Shown: positions 30,683-38,863, counted from the first letter of the stretch. The stretch: DNA of 64,000 nucleotides from Saccharothrix tamanrassetensis (GCF_014203665.1 NZ_JACHJN010000005.1:310001-374000), one strand, 5' to 3'. Made by a program: numbers and translations. Notes: generated from the letters alone by a model not told the origin.

Positions 30683-33505
30683 TCAGTCCGGCAACGCGCC
30701 CAGGCGGTCGCGCAGCCGGTCGGCGTCCTCGGCACGGCCCTGCGCGCGGAACATGTCGGCCGCCTCCGCCCAAGCCGCACGGGCCTCGGCGGACTGTCCC
30801 GACGCCTGGTGCGAGTCGCCCAGCCTCTCCGCGGTCTCGGCCGCCTGGAGCGTGCTGCCCAGTTCCCGGAAGAGGTCCGACGCCTCGCGGTAGTGGCCGA
30901 TCGCCGCCGTGAAGTCCCCGGTGTGGTGGGCGATGTAGGCGAGGCTGTCCAGCGTGGTCGCCTCGCCGTACCGGTGCCGGTGCCGGCGGTGCAGGGCGAG
31001 GGCGGCTGCGCAGTGCTCGCGGGCCTCGTCGTGCTCGCCCAGGCGTGCCGCGTACCAGCCGACGCCGTTGAGCGCGTCGGCCTCACCCGCCGGGTCGTCC
31101 AGCGCCCGGTAGATGCGCAGGGCGTGGCGGGCGTGGGTCAGCGCCTGCCGCCCGTCGCCCTGCTGGTCCAGCGCCCACGACAGCGTCCGGTGCACCTGGC
31201 CCCGGTTCACCAGGTCGTCGGTCCGCTCGGCCAGCGCCAGCGCCCGGTACAGGTGCTCGACCGCCTCCTCGTGCCGGCCGACCTCCACCAGCGCGTCGCC
31301 GAGCAGGCGGTGCACGCGGGTCTGGACGGCGGGGTCGGCGAGGTGGTCGGCGGCGGTCATCGCGGTCCGCCAGGCGGCCAGGTTGTCGTGGCTGTGGCCC
31401 CGGCGCAGGTGGAACGTGGTCAGCGTCCACGCCAGCTGCCACACGGTTCGGTGCCTGCCCTGTGCGGCGGCGAGGTGCTGGGCGGCCAGGATGCCCCGGT
31501 GTTCGGTGTCGAACCACGCCAGCGCCGCGGCGGGGTCCGGCAGCGGGTGCGGCCGGGCGCCGGGGGCGGGGGGATCGAGGTCGATCGGGGTGGCGTGCGG
31601 GTTGAGCAGCCGGCGGCCGGTGAAGGCGGTGTGCAGGTGGAAGTCGACGACGCGGTGCAGGGCGGCGGACCGTTCGGCGGGCGGGATGGGGGTGTCGGCG
31701 GCGAACCGGCGGATCAGATCGTGCATCCGGTACCGGCCGCGGGCGTCCTGGAGCAGCAGGGACGCCTGTTCCAGCGCGCGCAGCACGGCCCTGGTGCGGT
31801 CCGGTGGCAGCCCGGTGAGCCCGGCGGCGGCGGGCAGGCCGATGTCGGGGCCGGGCGCGATGCCGAGCAGGCCGAACACGTGCGCCTGTTCGGCGGTCAG
31901 CGCCTGCCGCGACCACGACAGGACGGTGGGCAGGCTGGCGGTCGGGTCGTCGTCGTCCAACGCACCCGGGCCCAGGTCGCGCAGTTCGCCGGCGAGGGTG
32001 GCCAGGGGCAGCGCCGGGTGGCCGTGCGCACGGCCGGCGACGATGCCCAGCGCCAGCGGGAACCCGCCGCACAGCTTGATCAGGTCGGTCACGGCTTCGG
32101 CTTCGGCGGACACCCGGTCCGCGCCGAGCCGGGCGGTGAACAGGCCGTGCGCCTCGGCGTCGGTCAGCACGTCGAGCGACAGTCGGCGGGCGCCGTGCAC
32201 GGTGGTCAGGCCCGGCAGCCGGTTGCGGCTGGTCACCAGGACGGTGCAGGACGCGCCGCCCGGCAGCAGCGGCGTCACCTGGGCGGTGTCGGCGGCGTTG
32301 TCGACCACCAGCAGCATCCGCTTGTCCGCGACCAGGCTGCGGAACAGCGCGGCCTGCGCGTGCGGGTCGATCGGGATGCGGCCGGGGTCCACGCCGAGCG
32401 CGTCCAGGAACCCGCGCACCGCCACCGGGGGCGGCATCGGCGTGCCCTCGGGGCCGAACCCGCGCAGGTCCACGAACAGCTGGCCGTCCGGGAAGCGGTG
32501 GGCGTTGCGGTGGGCCCACCTCAGGGCGAGCCAGGTCTTGCCGACCCCGCCCGCGCCCGCGATCACCGTCGTGCCGGTCGGGTCGAGCCGGTTCAGCTCG
32601 TCCTCCCGGCCGACGAACGACGACGGCACGGCGGGCAGTTGACGGGGCACCGGCCGCGCGGCGGGCGTTCCGGTCGGCACGTCGGCGGCCGGCCGGCTCG
32701 GGGGAGCGGTCGACGGTTCGTGCGTGGCCGGTTCGCCGGCCGGTGTGCGCGGGGTGGTCGAGGGGCGCGCGTCGCCGGTGGGGTTCGCGAGCAGCGCCGG
32801 GTCCGCCTTCAGGATCCGTTGGTGCATCAGCCGCAGCGCGGGGCCGGGGTCGGTGCCGAGTCCGTCGGCCAGCCGCGCGCGGACCCGTCGGTAGTGCTCC
32901 AACGCATCGGCCACCCGCCCCGCCCGGTACAGGGCGTGCAGGAGGTGGACGGCGACGCGCTCGTCCAACGGGTGCTCGGCGGCGCGGGACGACAACTCGG
33001 TGACCAGCCGGTCGTCGTGGCCCAGCCGCAGCCGGACCTCGGTGTGGTCGCACTCCGCGTCCAGCCGCTCCAGCGCCAGCCGGTCCCGTTCGGCGGTCGC
33101 CCAGTCGCCGTCCAGACCGGTCAGCGCCGGACCCCGCCACAGGCCGACGGCTTCGGCGAGCAGCCGCTCGGCGGTCGGGTCGTCGGCGGTGCGGGCCCGG
33201 TCGCGCAGGGAGCGGAACCGGTGCAGGTCCACCGCGGCTTCGTCGGCGACCAGGACATATCCGCCGGAACGGAGCACAATGTCGGTTCGGGCCCGGCGCA
33301 GCCGGGAGACGTAGCTGGACAGCGTCGCCCGCGCCCGGACCGGCGGGTCGTCACCCCAGACCCGCCGGATCAGCCGGTCCACCGACACCACCCGCCCGAC
33401 GTCGACCGCCAACGCGGCCAGCACGCACCGCTGCCGGGCCGGGCCGAGGTCGGCGGGACGTCCGCCGACCACCGCGCAGACCTCGCCGAGCAGTCCGAAC
33501 TCCAC
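30683..33505 (-). CDS. AfsR/SARP-type transcriptional regulator with NB-ARC and TPR domains
   Basis: 940 residues in AfsR order. There is a winged-helix DNA-binding domain (about 1-90; TLSSYVSRLRRA), a bacterial transcriptional activation domain (about 95-240) and a Pro/Thr linker (245-290). An NB-ARC ATPase follows, with Walker A AGAGGVGKTWLAL near 320 and Walker B MLLVVDNA. A winged-helix stretch (YRMHDLIRRFAA) precedes TPR repeats (about 700-930). Such proteins integrate signals to activate secondary-metabolite or developmental genes. The GTG at 33505 is preceded by GGGAGG and starts at the usual VEFGLLG. It is divergent from a 73-residue Cys-rich protein, an arrangement recalling AfsR and its small target AfsS, though the small proteins are not alike. 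Confidence 0.88.
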   Translation of the reverse strand: MEFGLLGEVCAVVGGRPADLGPARQRCVLAALAVDVGRVVSVDRLIRRVWGDDPPVRARATLSSYVSRLRRARTDIVLRSGGYVLVADEAAVDLHRFRSLRDRARTADDPTAERLLAEAVGLWRGPALTGLDGDWATAERDRLALERLDAECDHTEVRLRLGHDDRLVTELSSRAAEHPLDERVAVHLLHALYRAGRVADALEHYRRVRARLADGLGTDPGPALRLMHQRILKADPALLANPTGDARPSTTPRTPAGEPATHEPSTAPPSRPAADVPTGTPAARPVPRQLPAVPSSFVGREDELNRLDPTGTTVIAGAGGVGKTWLALRWAHRNAHRFPDGQLFVDLRGFGPEGTPMPPPVAVRGFLDALGVDPGRIPIDPHAQAALFRSLVADKRMLLVVDNAADTAQVTPLLPGGASCTVLVTSRNRLPGLTTVHGARRLSLDVLTDAEAHGLFTARLGADRVSAEAEAVTDLIKLCGGFPLALGIVAGRAHGHPALPLATLAGELRDLGPGALDDDDPTASLPTVLSWSRQALTAEQAHVFGLLGIAPGPDIGLPAAAGLTGLPPDRTRAVLRALEQASLLLQDARGRYRMHDLIRRFAADTPIPPAERSAALHRVVDFHLHTAFTGRRLLNPHATPIDLDPPAPGARPHPLPDPAAALAWFDTEHRGILAAQHLAAAQGRHRTVWQLAWTLTTFHLRRGHSHDNLAAWRTAMTAADHLADPAVQTRVHRLLGDALVEVGRHEEAVEHLYRALALAERTDDLVNRGQVHRTLSWALDQQGDGRQALTHARHALRIYRALDDPAGEADALNGVGWYAARLGEHDEAREHCAAALALHRRHRHRYGEATTLDSLAYIAHHTGDFTAAIGHYREASDLFRELGSTLQAAETAERLGDSHQASGQSAEARAAWAEAADMFRAQGRAEDADRLRDRLGALPD

Positions 33506-33542
33506 CCCTGGAAACCTCCCGAAACCGCCGCTGAACTGCGCA

Positions 33543-33558
33543 TTGCAGAACCGTGCAA
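33543..33558. promoter_or_regulatory. Inverted repeat TTGCA-N6-TGCAA upstream of the AfsR-like gene
   Basis: TTGCA (33543-33547) and TGCAA (33554-33558). Further TTGCA words occur at 33586 and 33603. Candidate operator in the divergent promoter region; unproven. Confidence 0.35.
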
Positions 33559-33654
33559 GCAATACACACGGCCGGTCGCGCACACTTGCACCCGAGGCGG
33601 TCTTGCAGCCAGGGGGGCCAGGGGGGAAGGCCGCCTCCCTACAACTTAGTGACC

Positions 33655-33678
33655 GCTCGGGGCGCCGCCGCCCCGAGC
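33655..33678. promoter_or_regulatory. Strong hairpin upstream of the small Cys-rich gene
   Basis: GCTCGGGGCG-CCGC-CGCCCCGAGC, a perfect 10-bp stem with a 4-nt loop, 37 bases before the GTG at 33716. It may be a leader hairpin or a barrier between the divergent units. Confidence 0.45.
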
Positions 33679-33715
33679 GCCCCACTGGCCTCCCCGAGAG
33701 CAATCGGGAGGACTC

Positions 33716-33937
33716 GTGACCACCGTTCGCCTGTACCCCGGCGTCTTCGCCGAGCAGCGCCACCTGGTGTCCCCGAACGAACCCGCGCACCACTCCGCGC
33801 ACGTCGGCGACCGCTACCGCGCGGTGTGCCGGGCGCTGTGCCTGCCGAGTCCGGACCGGGGCAGCTACACGTGGCGGAACTGGCCGATCTGCCCCAACTG
33901 CGCCCGCCACCTGCCGGCCACGCCCGCGGTCGCCTGA
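33716..33937 (+). CDS. Small Cys-rich (zinc-ribbon-like) protein
   Basis: 73 residues from a GTG with an excellent ribosome site (GGGAGGA). Cysteines at 38, 42, 59 and 62 form CxxxC...CxxC, suggesting a metal-binding knuckle. The segment YTWRNWPICPNCARHLP is reminiscent of short proteins common in Pseudonocardiaceae, whose function I do not know. Divergent from the AfsR-like regulator and followed by a degenerate 25-nt tandem repeat. Confidence 0.6.
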   Translation: MTTVRLYPGVFAEQRHLVSPNEPAHHSAHVGDRYRAVCRALCLPSPDRGSYTWRNWPICPNCARHLPATPAVA

Positions 33938-33949
33938 GCGCACCGCCGG

Positions 33950-34100
33950 GAGCCGTCCGAGGGGTTCACCCGGGCCGACCGAGGTCTTCACCGGGGAGCC
34001 GACCGCAGGGCTCCACCCGGGAGCCGACCGAGGGCTTCACCGGGGGCCGGCCAGAGGGCTTCGCCCGGAGGCCGACCGGGGACTTCACCGAGGGCAGCCG
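33950..34100. repeat. Degenerate ~25-nt tandem repeat, about 6 copies
   Basis: Units resemble GAGCCGACCGAGGGCTTCAC followed by CCGGG, with one or two changes each, running from just after the stop of the Cys-rich gene to about 34100. The period is 23-26 nt. No open frame uses it convincingly. Confidence 0.75.
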
Positions 34101-34143
34101 TCGGGAACCGGTCACATCGGGGGGCTGCGATGGCGTTCGTCCT

Positions 34144-34165
34144 GCCGCAGGAGGCCGCCTGCGGC
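34144..34165. terminator. Hairpin between convergent genes
   Basis: GCCGCAGG-AGGCCG-CCTGCGGC, a perfect 8-bp stem downstream of the transglycosylase stop (34225, minus strand) and of the Cys-rich gene. A second small stem (CTGGG...CCCAG) follows at about 34172. Confidence 0.5.
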
Positions 34166-34224
34166 TCGTCCCTGGGCTTGTCCCAGGCTGGTTCTCGACT
34201 TGGTCCGGGCCGGAGAAGCCGGGC

Positions 34225-35037
34225 TCAGTAGCCCCGGTAGCCCGTGCCGGCGTTGATGCCCACCAGGCCGGGGTGGTTGCCGAAGCCGCCGTAGCGGGCG
34301 TAGGTGTAGCGGACGCCGGCGATGATGTTGTCCACCGGGTTGTAGATGTCGCCGTGCCCGGGCAGCTTGTACGCCTGGAACGTGGGGTCGATGCACTGCA
34401 TCAGGCCCTTGGACGGGGTGCCGCGCGCGGCGTTGGAGTCCCACGTGTTGATCGCGTTGGGGTTGCCGTTCGACTCCTTCTGGACGATCGTCCAGATCTC
34501 GTCGACGCTGTCCTCGGTGATCGGGGTGCCGTTGGCGGCGAGGATCGCGATGGCCTCCCGGGCCCACGCCTCGACCTGCCGCTGGGTGGGGGACTTGCGC
34601 GCCTCTTCGGCGTCCTTCGCGTCCTTGGCGGCCTTCTCGGCGGCGGCCTGCTGGCGGGCCGAGTAGCCGTCCTGGGCGATCCCGCTGGCCTGGTTGAACG
34701 TCTGGAGGGCGGTGAGCTGCTCCTGGCGCAGGATGCGGGCCGTCTCGGAGCCGAGGTCGATCGAGTGCACGGTGTCGACCTTGCCGGCGCGGGCGTGCTC
34801 GTCCGGCAGGCCGCCGAAGTCCGCGCCGCCCGCCATCGGGTTGACGGCTCCGCTGGTCATCGCGTGGGCCGCTGCGCCCGCGCCCGTCACGATGCCGACC
34901 GCTACCGCGACCGCGGACAGCCTCTTCGGCATCGTCCGGTCGGGCTCGGCGCGGTGCGCGCCGACGTAGCCCGGGGCCTGTGCGCTGACCGTGTAGACGA
35001 TCGGCTGCTGCCCACGGGGTTTCCTGTGGCGAGCCAA
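34225..35037 (-). CDS. Secreted or membrane-anchored lytic transglycosylase (SLT, lysozyme-like)
   Basis: 270 residues that cleave peptidoglycan glycan strands. The N-terminal cytoplasmic 40 residues are followed by a signal-anchor (about 41-58) and an Ala/Lys/Glu-rich helical region (about 98-150, likely coiled coil). The C-terminal SLT domain has the catalytic Glu188 in VQKESNGNPNAIN, GLMQCIDPTFQAY and the closing AGVRYTYARYGGFGNHPG. This is the Rpf/SLT-type layout seen in actinobacterial cell-wall remodelling enzymes. It is divergent from the ABC-F unit with a CRP-like site in between. Confidence 0.85.
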   Translation of the reverse strand: MARHRKPRGQQPIVYTVSAQAPGYVGAHRAEPDRTMPKRLSAVAVAVGIVTGAGAAAHAMTSGAVNPMAGGADFGGLPDEHARAGKVDTVHSIDLGSETARILRQEQLTALQTFNQASGIAQDGYSARQQAAAEKAAKDAKDAEEARKSPTQRQVEAWAREAIAILAANGTPITEDSVDEIWTIVQKESNGNPNAINTWDSNAARGTPSKGLMQCIDPTFQAYKLPGHGDIYNPVDNIIAGVRYTYARYGGFGNHPGLVGINAGTGYRGY

Positions 35038-35209
35038 GGGTGGGGCCTCCTGCGTCGGGGAGCCCGATCACCGACAACCTGGCGGGGGATCCAGGCCGGG
35101 CCTCGTCCGGGGGATGACGGGCCCGTGTCCTTCCAGTGATCGAACCGTGATCTGCGGCCGGAAACGTAACCGCTGGTCACTTTTCGGGGCAAGCGATCCC
35201 CCATTAGTG

Positions 35210-35223
35210 GTGACGTTCCTCAC
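35210..35223. promoter_or_regulatory. CRP-like site GTGA-N6-TCAC
   Basis: GTGACGTTCCTCAC matches the half-sites and spacing of the CRP consensus TGTGA-N6-TCACA except the outermost bases. It lies 172 bases upstream of the transglycosylase start. In mycobacteria CRP controls rpfA, another cell-wall hydrolase gene, so the site is plausible. Confidence 0.45.
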
Positions 35224-35405
35224 GTTTGTTGACAGAAGCGCTACTGACTGTCGAACACCCGTTGTCGCAGTTCCCGATAGGCCATCCGGACGCCCGCCCG
35301 GTGTCACTGCGGCGGCCGGTCCGACCCGGCCCCCGACCGGTGCGGCCCGCCGGCCTGCGATCGCCGTCGCCTCCGGGCGCGACCCCGAGGACGAACCGCT
35401 GGCTC

Positions 35406-35434
35406 TTGTCGATCAACGCGGGCCGGCGTAAAGT
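35406..35434 (+). promoter_or_regulatory. Promoter of the ABC-F leader
   Basis: TTGTCG (35406-35411), 17 bases, then TAAAGT (35429-35434). Transcription would start at about 35441-35445, at or just before the ATG of the short leader peptide, making its mRNA essentially leaderless. Confidence 0.6.
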
Positions 35435-35444
35435 CGTCCGCGCC

Positions 35445-35468
35445 ATGGGCACCTTGTACTTCCTGTGA
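35445..35468 (+). CDS. Leader peptide MGTLYFL upstream of the ABC-F gene
   Basis: A 7-codon open frame (ATG 35445, TGA 35466-35468) with no ribosome site but starting at the predicted transcription start. Its stop lies 7 bases before a GC-rich hairpin. Genes for ribosome-protecting ABC-F proteins are often controlled by antibiotic-stalled translation of such leaders; the role here is inferred from that and from position. Confidence 0.5.
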   Translation: MGTLYFL

Positions 35469-35475
35469 TCGGTTT

Positions 35476-35507
35476 CGCGTCCGCGTAGAGCACGGCTCCG
35501 CGGCGCG
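35476..35507 (+). terminator. Putative attenuator hairpin of the ABC-F transcript
   Basis: CGCG-t-CCGCG-ta-GAGC (35476-35491) pairs with GCTC-CGCGG-CGCG (35495-35507), giving 13 base pairs with two small bulges and a 3-nt loop. A ribosome stalled near the end of the leader peptide would cover its 5' arm. No T-run follows. Confidence 0.5.
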
Positions 35508-35569
35508 GCCCAGCCATCCACCGCACCCGATCGACTCGGCCGTTCCCCGGTCGAGAACAGGAGCACGCC

Positions 35570-37159
35570 TTGCGCACCGCGCAACTGACCCTTCATGACG
35601 TCACCAAGCGCTACGCCGACCACGTGGTGCTCGACGCGATCTCGCTCACCGTGAAGCCGGGGGAAAAGGTCGGCGTCATCGGCGAGAACGGCTCCGGCAA
35701 GTCCACCCTGCTGGCCCTCGTCGCCGGCCACCTGACCCCGGACAACGGCGACCGCACGGTGGTGGCCCCCGGCGGCGTCGGCTACCTGCCGCAGACCCTG
35801 GACCTGCCGCCGCACGCCACCGTGGCCGACGCGATCGACCTGGCACTGGCCGACCTGCGCGACCTCGAAGCGCGGATCAGGGCGGCCGAGGCCGACCTGA
35901 CCGACCTCGGCCACTACGCCGAACTGGTCGAGCGGTTCGAGGCGCGCGGCGGGTACGAGGCCGACACCAGGGTCGACATCGCCCTGCACGGCCTCGGGCT
36001 GCCCGGCCTGGACCGGTCGCGCACGCTGGGCACGCTGTCCGGCGGCGAGCTGTCCCGGCTGGCGCTGGCGGCGACACTGGCGTCCGCGCCGGAGCTGCTG
36101 CTGCTGGACGAGCCGACCAACGACCTGGACGACCAGGCCGTGGCGTGGCTGGAACAACACCTGTCCCGGCACCGCGGCACGGTCGTGGTGATCACCCACG
36201 ACCGCGTCTTCCTCGAACGCGTGACCTCCACCGTCCTGGAGGTCGAGGAAGGCCGCGTGACCCGCTACGGCGACGGCTACGACGGCTACCTCACCGCCAA
36301 GGCCGCCGCCCGCGCCCGCCGGCTCCGCGAGCACGAGGAGTGGAAGGAGGAACTCGCCCGGCACCGCAGGCTGGCCGACTCGGCGGTGGCGAGCCTGGGC
36401 GCCATCCCGCGCAAGCTGCCGCTCGCGGTGTTCGCGGCCGGTCCGTTCCGGGCACGGGGCCGCGGTCACGGCGCGATGGGCCGCATCCGCAACGCCAAGG
36501 AGAGGATCACCCGCCTCACCGGGAACCCGGTCGCGCCACCGCCGGACCCGCTGCACTTCACCGCCCGGCTCGCCACCGCCGACGCGGAATGGGTCGCCGA
36601 ACTGCACGACGTCCGGGTGGGCGACCGCCTGCACCTGCCGCACCTGGCGATCCGGCCGGGCGAACGGCTCCTGGTGACGGGGCCGAACGGCGCGGGCAAG
36701 ACCACGCTGCTGCGCGTCCTGGCGGGCGAGGTGGTGCCCGACTCGGGTCGGGTCGTCACGCCCGCGCGGGTCGGCCACCTGCGGCAGGAGGAGACGCCGT
36801 GGCGGCCGGAGCTGACCGTGGCGGAGGCGTTCGCGCAGGGGCGGGGCCACCCCGCGGACCACGTGGACGAACTGCTGTCCCTGGGCCTGTTCACGCCGCG
36901 CGACCTCGGGCTGCGGCTCGGTGAGCTGTCCTACGGCCAACGCCGGCGGACCGAGCTCGCCCGACTCGTGACCGAGCCGGTCGACCTGCTGCTGCTCGAC
37001 GAACCGACGAACCACCTGTCGCCGGCGTTGGTGGAGGACCTGGAGCACGCGCTGGCCGACTACCCGGGCGCGCTGGTCGTGGTGACGCACGACCGCCGCA
37101 CCCGGTCCCGGTTCGAGGGCGCGCACCTCCGGCTGGAGGGCGGTGTGGTGGTCGGGTAG
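35570..37159 (+). CDS. ABC-F family ribosome protection protein (antibiotic resistance type)
   Basis: 529 residues with two ABC ATPase domains and no membrane segments. Domain 1 has Walker A GENGSGKST, signature LSGGELSRL and Walker B LLLLDEPTND. Domain 2 has GPNGAGKTT, a degenerate signature LSYGQRRRT and LLLLDEPTNH. The linker (about 230-320) is Arg-rich. This is the OleB/TlrC/LmrC-like class that displaces macrolide, lincosamide or related drugs from ribosomes; the drug range is not deducible. TTG start at 35570 with AACAGGAG before it. A long leader with a peptide and hairpin suggests induction by ribosome stalling. Confidence 0.83.
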   Translation: MRTAQLTLHDVTKRYADHVVLDAISLTVKPGEKVGVIGENGSGKSTLLALVAGHLTPDNGDRTVVAPGGVGYLPQTLDLPPHATVADAIDLALADLRDLEARIRAAEADLTDLGHYAELVERFEARGGYEADTRVDIALHGLGLPGLDRSRTLGTLSGGELSRLALAATLASAPELLLLDEPTNDLDDQAVAWLEQHLSRHRGTVVVITHDRVFLERVTSTVLEVEEGRVTRYGDGYDGYLTAKAAARARRLREHEEWKEELARHRRLADSAVASLGAIPRKLPLAVFAAGPFRARGRGHGAMGRIRNAKERITRLTGNPVAPPPDPLHFTARLATADAEWVAELHDVRVGDRLHLPHLAIRPGERLLVTGPNGAGKTTLLRVLAGEVVPDSGRVVTPARVGHLRQEETPWRPELTVAEAFAQGRGHPADHVDELLSLGLFTPRDLGLRLGELSYGQRRRTELARLVTEPVDLLLLDEPTNHLSPALVEDLEHALADYPGALVVVTHDRRTRSRFEGAHLRLEGGVVVG

Positions 37160-37197
37160 TGCGGTCTCCCGCCTCGCCACGGGGTGGACGAGGCCCG

Positions 37198-37234
37198 CGG
37201 CGGCGGAACGCGCGACTCGTGCGTTCCGCCGCCG
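37198..37234. terminator. Bidirectional terminator between ABC-F and folD
   Basis: CGGCGGCGGAACGC (37198-37211) and GCGTTCCGCCGCCG (37221-37234) form a perfect 14-bp stem with a 9-nt loop, midway between two convergent stops. Confidence 0.8.
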
Positions 37235-37246
37235 GACCGCCGACGA

Positions 37247-38086
37247 CTACGCCTTGGCCTCCGCGGCCTGGACGGTCTGCTCCAACAGCAGGGCGATGGT
37301 CATCGGCCCGACCCCGCCCGGCACCGGCGTGATGTAGCCGGCGCGCTCGGCCGCCGCCGCGTACTCGACATCCCCGACGTTCCCGGGGTTGTACCCGGCG
37401 TCCACCACCACCGCCCCGGGCTTGATCCACTCGCCGCGCACGAGTTCGGCCTTCCCCACCGCCGCCACCACGACGTCCGCCTCCCGCACCGCCGCCGCCA
37501 GGTCCGCGGTACGGGAGTGGCAGTACGTCACCGTCGCGTCCCGCGCCAACAGCAGCATCCCGACCGGCTTGCCGAGGATCGGGCTGCGCCCCACCACGAC
37601 CGCGCGCTTCCCGGAGAGCGGCACCTCGTAGGCATCCAGCAGCCGCAGGATCCCGCCCGGCGTGCACGAGTGGAACCCCGCCTCACCGAACGCCATCGCG
37701 GCGAAGCTGTGCATGGTCACGCCGTCGACGTCCTTGCCGGGCGCGATGGCCTCGAACGCCGCGCGCTCGTCGATGTGCGCGGGAACGGGGTGCTGCAACA
37801 GGATTCCGTCGACCGAAGCGTCCGACGACAGCGCGGAGACCTCCTCCACCAACCGGTCGGTCGACGTGTCGGCGGGCAGTTCGACGGCCCGGGACGACAG
37901 CCCGACGCGTTCGCACCGCGACCGCTTCATCCGCACGTACGTCTGCGACGCGGGGTCGTCGCCCACCAGCACGGTGGCGAGGGTGGGCTTGCGGCCGGTG
38001 TTGTCGGTGAACGCGCGGGCCCGTTCGGCGGTCGACTCCAGCAGCGACCGGGACACGGCGGTGCCGTCCAGGATTTGTGCCGACAT
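37247..38086 (-). CDS. folD: Bifunctional methylenetetrahydrofolate dehydrogenase/cyclohydrolase FolD
   Basis: 279 residues. Interconverts 5,10-methylene-THF and 10-formyl-THF, supplying formyl groups for purines. FolD signatures: YVRMKRSRCERVGL (catalytic Lys), GILLQHPVPAHI, PGKDVDGVTMHS, the cofactor loop VVVGRSPILGKPVGMLLL and the C-terminal PVPGGVGPMTIALLLEQT. The ATG at 38086 has GAGGA in front. A ZTP riboswitch precedes it, which fits: ZTP builds up when 10-formyl-THF runs short. Confidence 0.93.
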   Translation of the reverse strand: MSAQILDGTAVSRSLLESTAERARAFTDNTGRKPTLATVLVGDDPASQTYVRMKRSRCERVGLSSRAVELPADTSTDRLVEEVSALSSDASVDGILLQHPVPAHIDERAAFEAIAPGKDVDGVTMHSFAAMAFGEAGFHSCTPGGILRLLDAYEVPLSGKRAVVVGRSPILGKPVGMLLLARDATVTYCHSRTADLAAAVREADVVVAAVGKAELVRGEWIKPGAVVVDAGYNPGNVGDVEYAAAAERAGYITPVPGGVGPMTIALLLEQTVQAAEAKA

Positions 38087-38095
38087 GGCGGTAGT

Positions 38096-38190
38096 CCTCA
38101 CTCGTCGTCGAATGAGGGGCACCCAGGCGTGCGATGCCGACTCGCTTGCACTCCCCGGTGGTTGACCACCCGACGCCAGTCGTGCGCCGC
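38096..38190 (-). promoter_or_regulatory. ZTP (pfl) riboswitch controlling folD, with a translational expression platform
   Basis: Read on the minus strand: CGACTGGCGTCG (38182-38171), the hairpin GGTGG-TCAA-CCACC, then ACCACCGGGGAGTG (38162-38149) and, 16 bases on, GCACGCCTGGG (38132-38122). These are the conserved blocks of the pfl/ZTP aptamer in order. Next, CCTCATTC (38117-38110) can pair with GAGTGAGG (38103-38096), which contains the ribosome site of folD, so ligand binding probably frees or hides that site. A -10-like TAGACT (38198-38193) lies just upstream, giving a short transcript. Confidence 0.85.
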
Positions 38191-38201
38191 CGAGTCTAGC
38201 G

Positions 38202-38602
38202 CGGAGCACCGCCGGGCGAAGCCGATCCCGCGGGCTCGCGCCCGCGCCGGGGTGTCCGTGCCGAACAGGCTGCGGAGCAGTGGTGTGACAGGCGTGGAAC
38301 CGTGCGGGGAGGTGTTCGACGCCCCTGTCCGCAACGTGGAGCGCGGTGCGGGGCCGGCGGAGGCCTGCTCTACCGTGTGGGGCCCGTGCCCGCGCAGGAC
38401 CGGCCGGCGCGCTGTGACGCGGTGTGCCAGGCGGCCCGTTCGGCTGAGCCGACCGAGGACCGGATCGCGGTAACCGGGCCGTCGGTCGACGCGTGCCCGT
38501 GACCCGCCGTGGCGCTCGACGGGCGCGAATTATGCTGTTCGGGGCTCCTCGAACGGGGAGCCGGGGGAAATCGGACATGGCGGACGACGGACAGGCGGAC
38601 TG
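38202..38602. other. Intergenic stretch between folD leader and the small membrane gene
   Basis: About 400 bases, no supported gene. It must hold the promoters of the divergent units; TATGCT at 38531-38536 is a possible -10 for the membrane gene, without a clear -35. Confidence 0.4.
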
Positions 38603-38863
38603 ATGGCGGGGCAGTACGGACGATCTTCGGGGCAGCGCCGGCCGGCTTTCGGGCGGGTCGACCCGTTCTGCCTGTTCGCCGTGCTGCCGATGCTGCTGCT
38701 GGCAGGTCTGATGTTCTGGGGTGGCCTCGGGCTGGTGGGTGTCGCGCTGATCGTGGTCACGGCGCTGGTGGTGCTGTTCGACTCCTGGTCCAACCGGCCG
38801 CTGAAGACCGTCGAACCCGAGTACGACGACGAGGACGACTACGAGCCCAGGGGTCGCTATTGA
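38603..38863 (+). CDS. Small membrane protein with an acidic tail, next to a CHAT protease
   Basis: 86 residues. A basic N-terminus (RSSGQRRPAFGR) is followed by two adjacent membrane segments (about 23-40 and 44-60) and a strongly acidic C-terminal tail (EPEYDDEDDYEPRGRY). It starts 301 bases upstream of the CHAT-domain gene with only 40 bases between stop and start, on the same strand. No family recognised. It could be a membrane partner or substrate of the CHAT protein, but nothing in the sequence proves it. The ribosome site is weak. Confidence 0.55.
   Translation: MAGQYGRSSGQRRPAFGRVDPFCLFAVLPMLLLAGLMFWGGLGLVGVALIVVTALVVLFDSWSNRPLKTVEPEYDDEDDYEPRGRY

Noticed and set aside
30809-33649. 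946-codon plus-strand frame opposite the AfsR-like gene
   Set aside because: Composition is a shadow (Val/Gly/Arg/Gln repeats) with no domain; the minus-strand gene has complete domains.
33950-34100. CRISPR array
   Set aside because: Repeats are contiguous and degenerate with no spacers.
35038-35230. Possible c-di-AMP (ydaO) riboswitch upstream of the transglycosylase
   Set aside because: Such riboswitches precede similar genes in actinobacteria, but the conserved blocks of the class could not be found in this leader.
38122-38162. The word GGGGAGTGCAAGC occurs in both the riboswitch and the inner stem of palindrome A
   Set aside because: In the riboswitch it is explained by the conserved ACCACCGGGGAG block plus a short variable loop, and it does not form the 20-bp hairpin; the match is short and likely chance.
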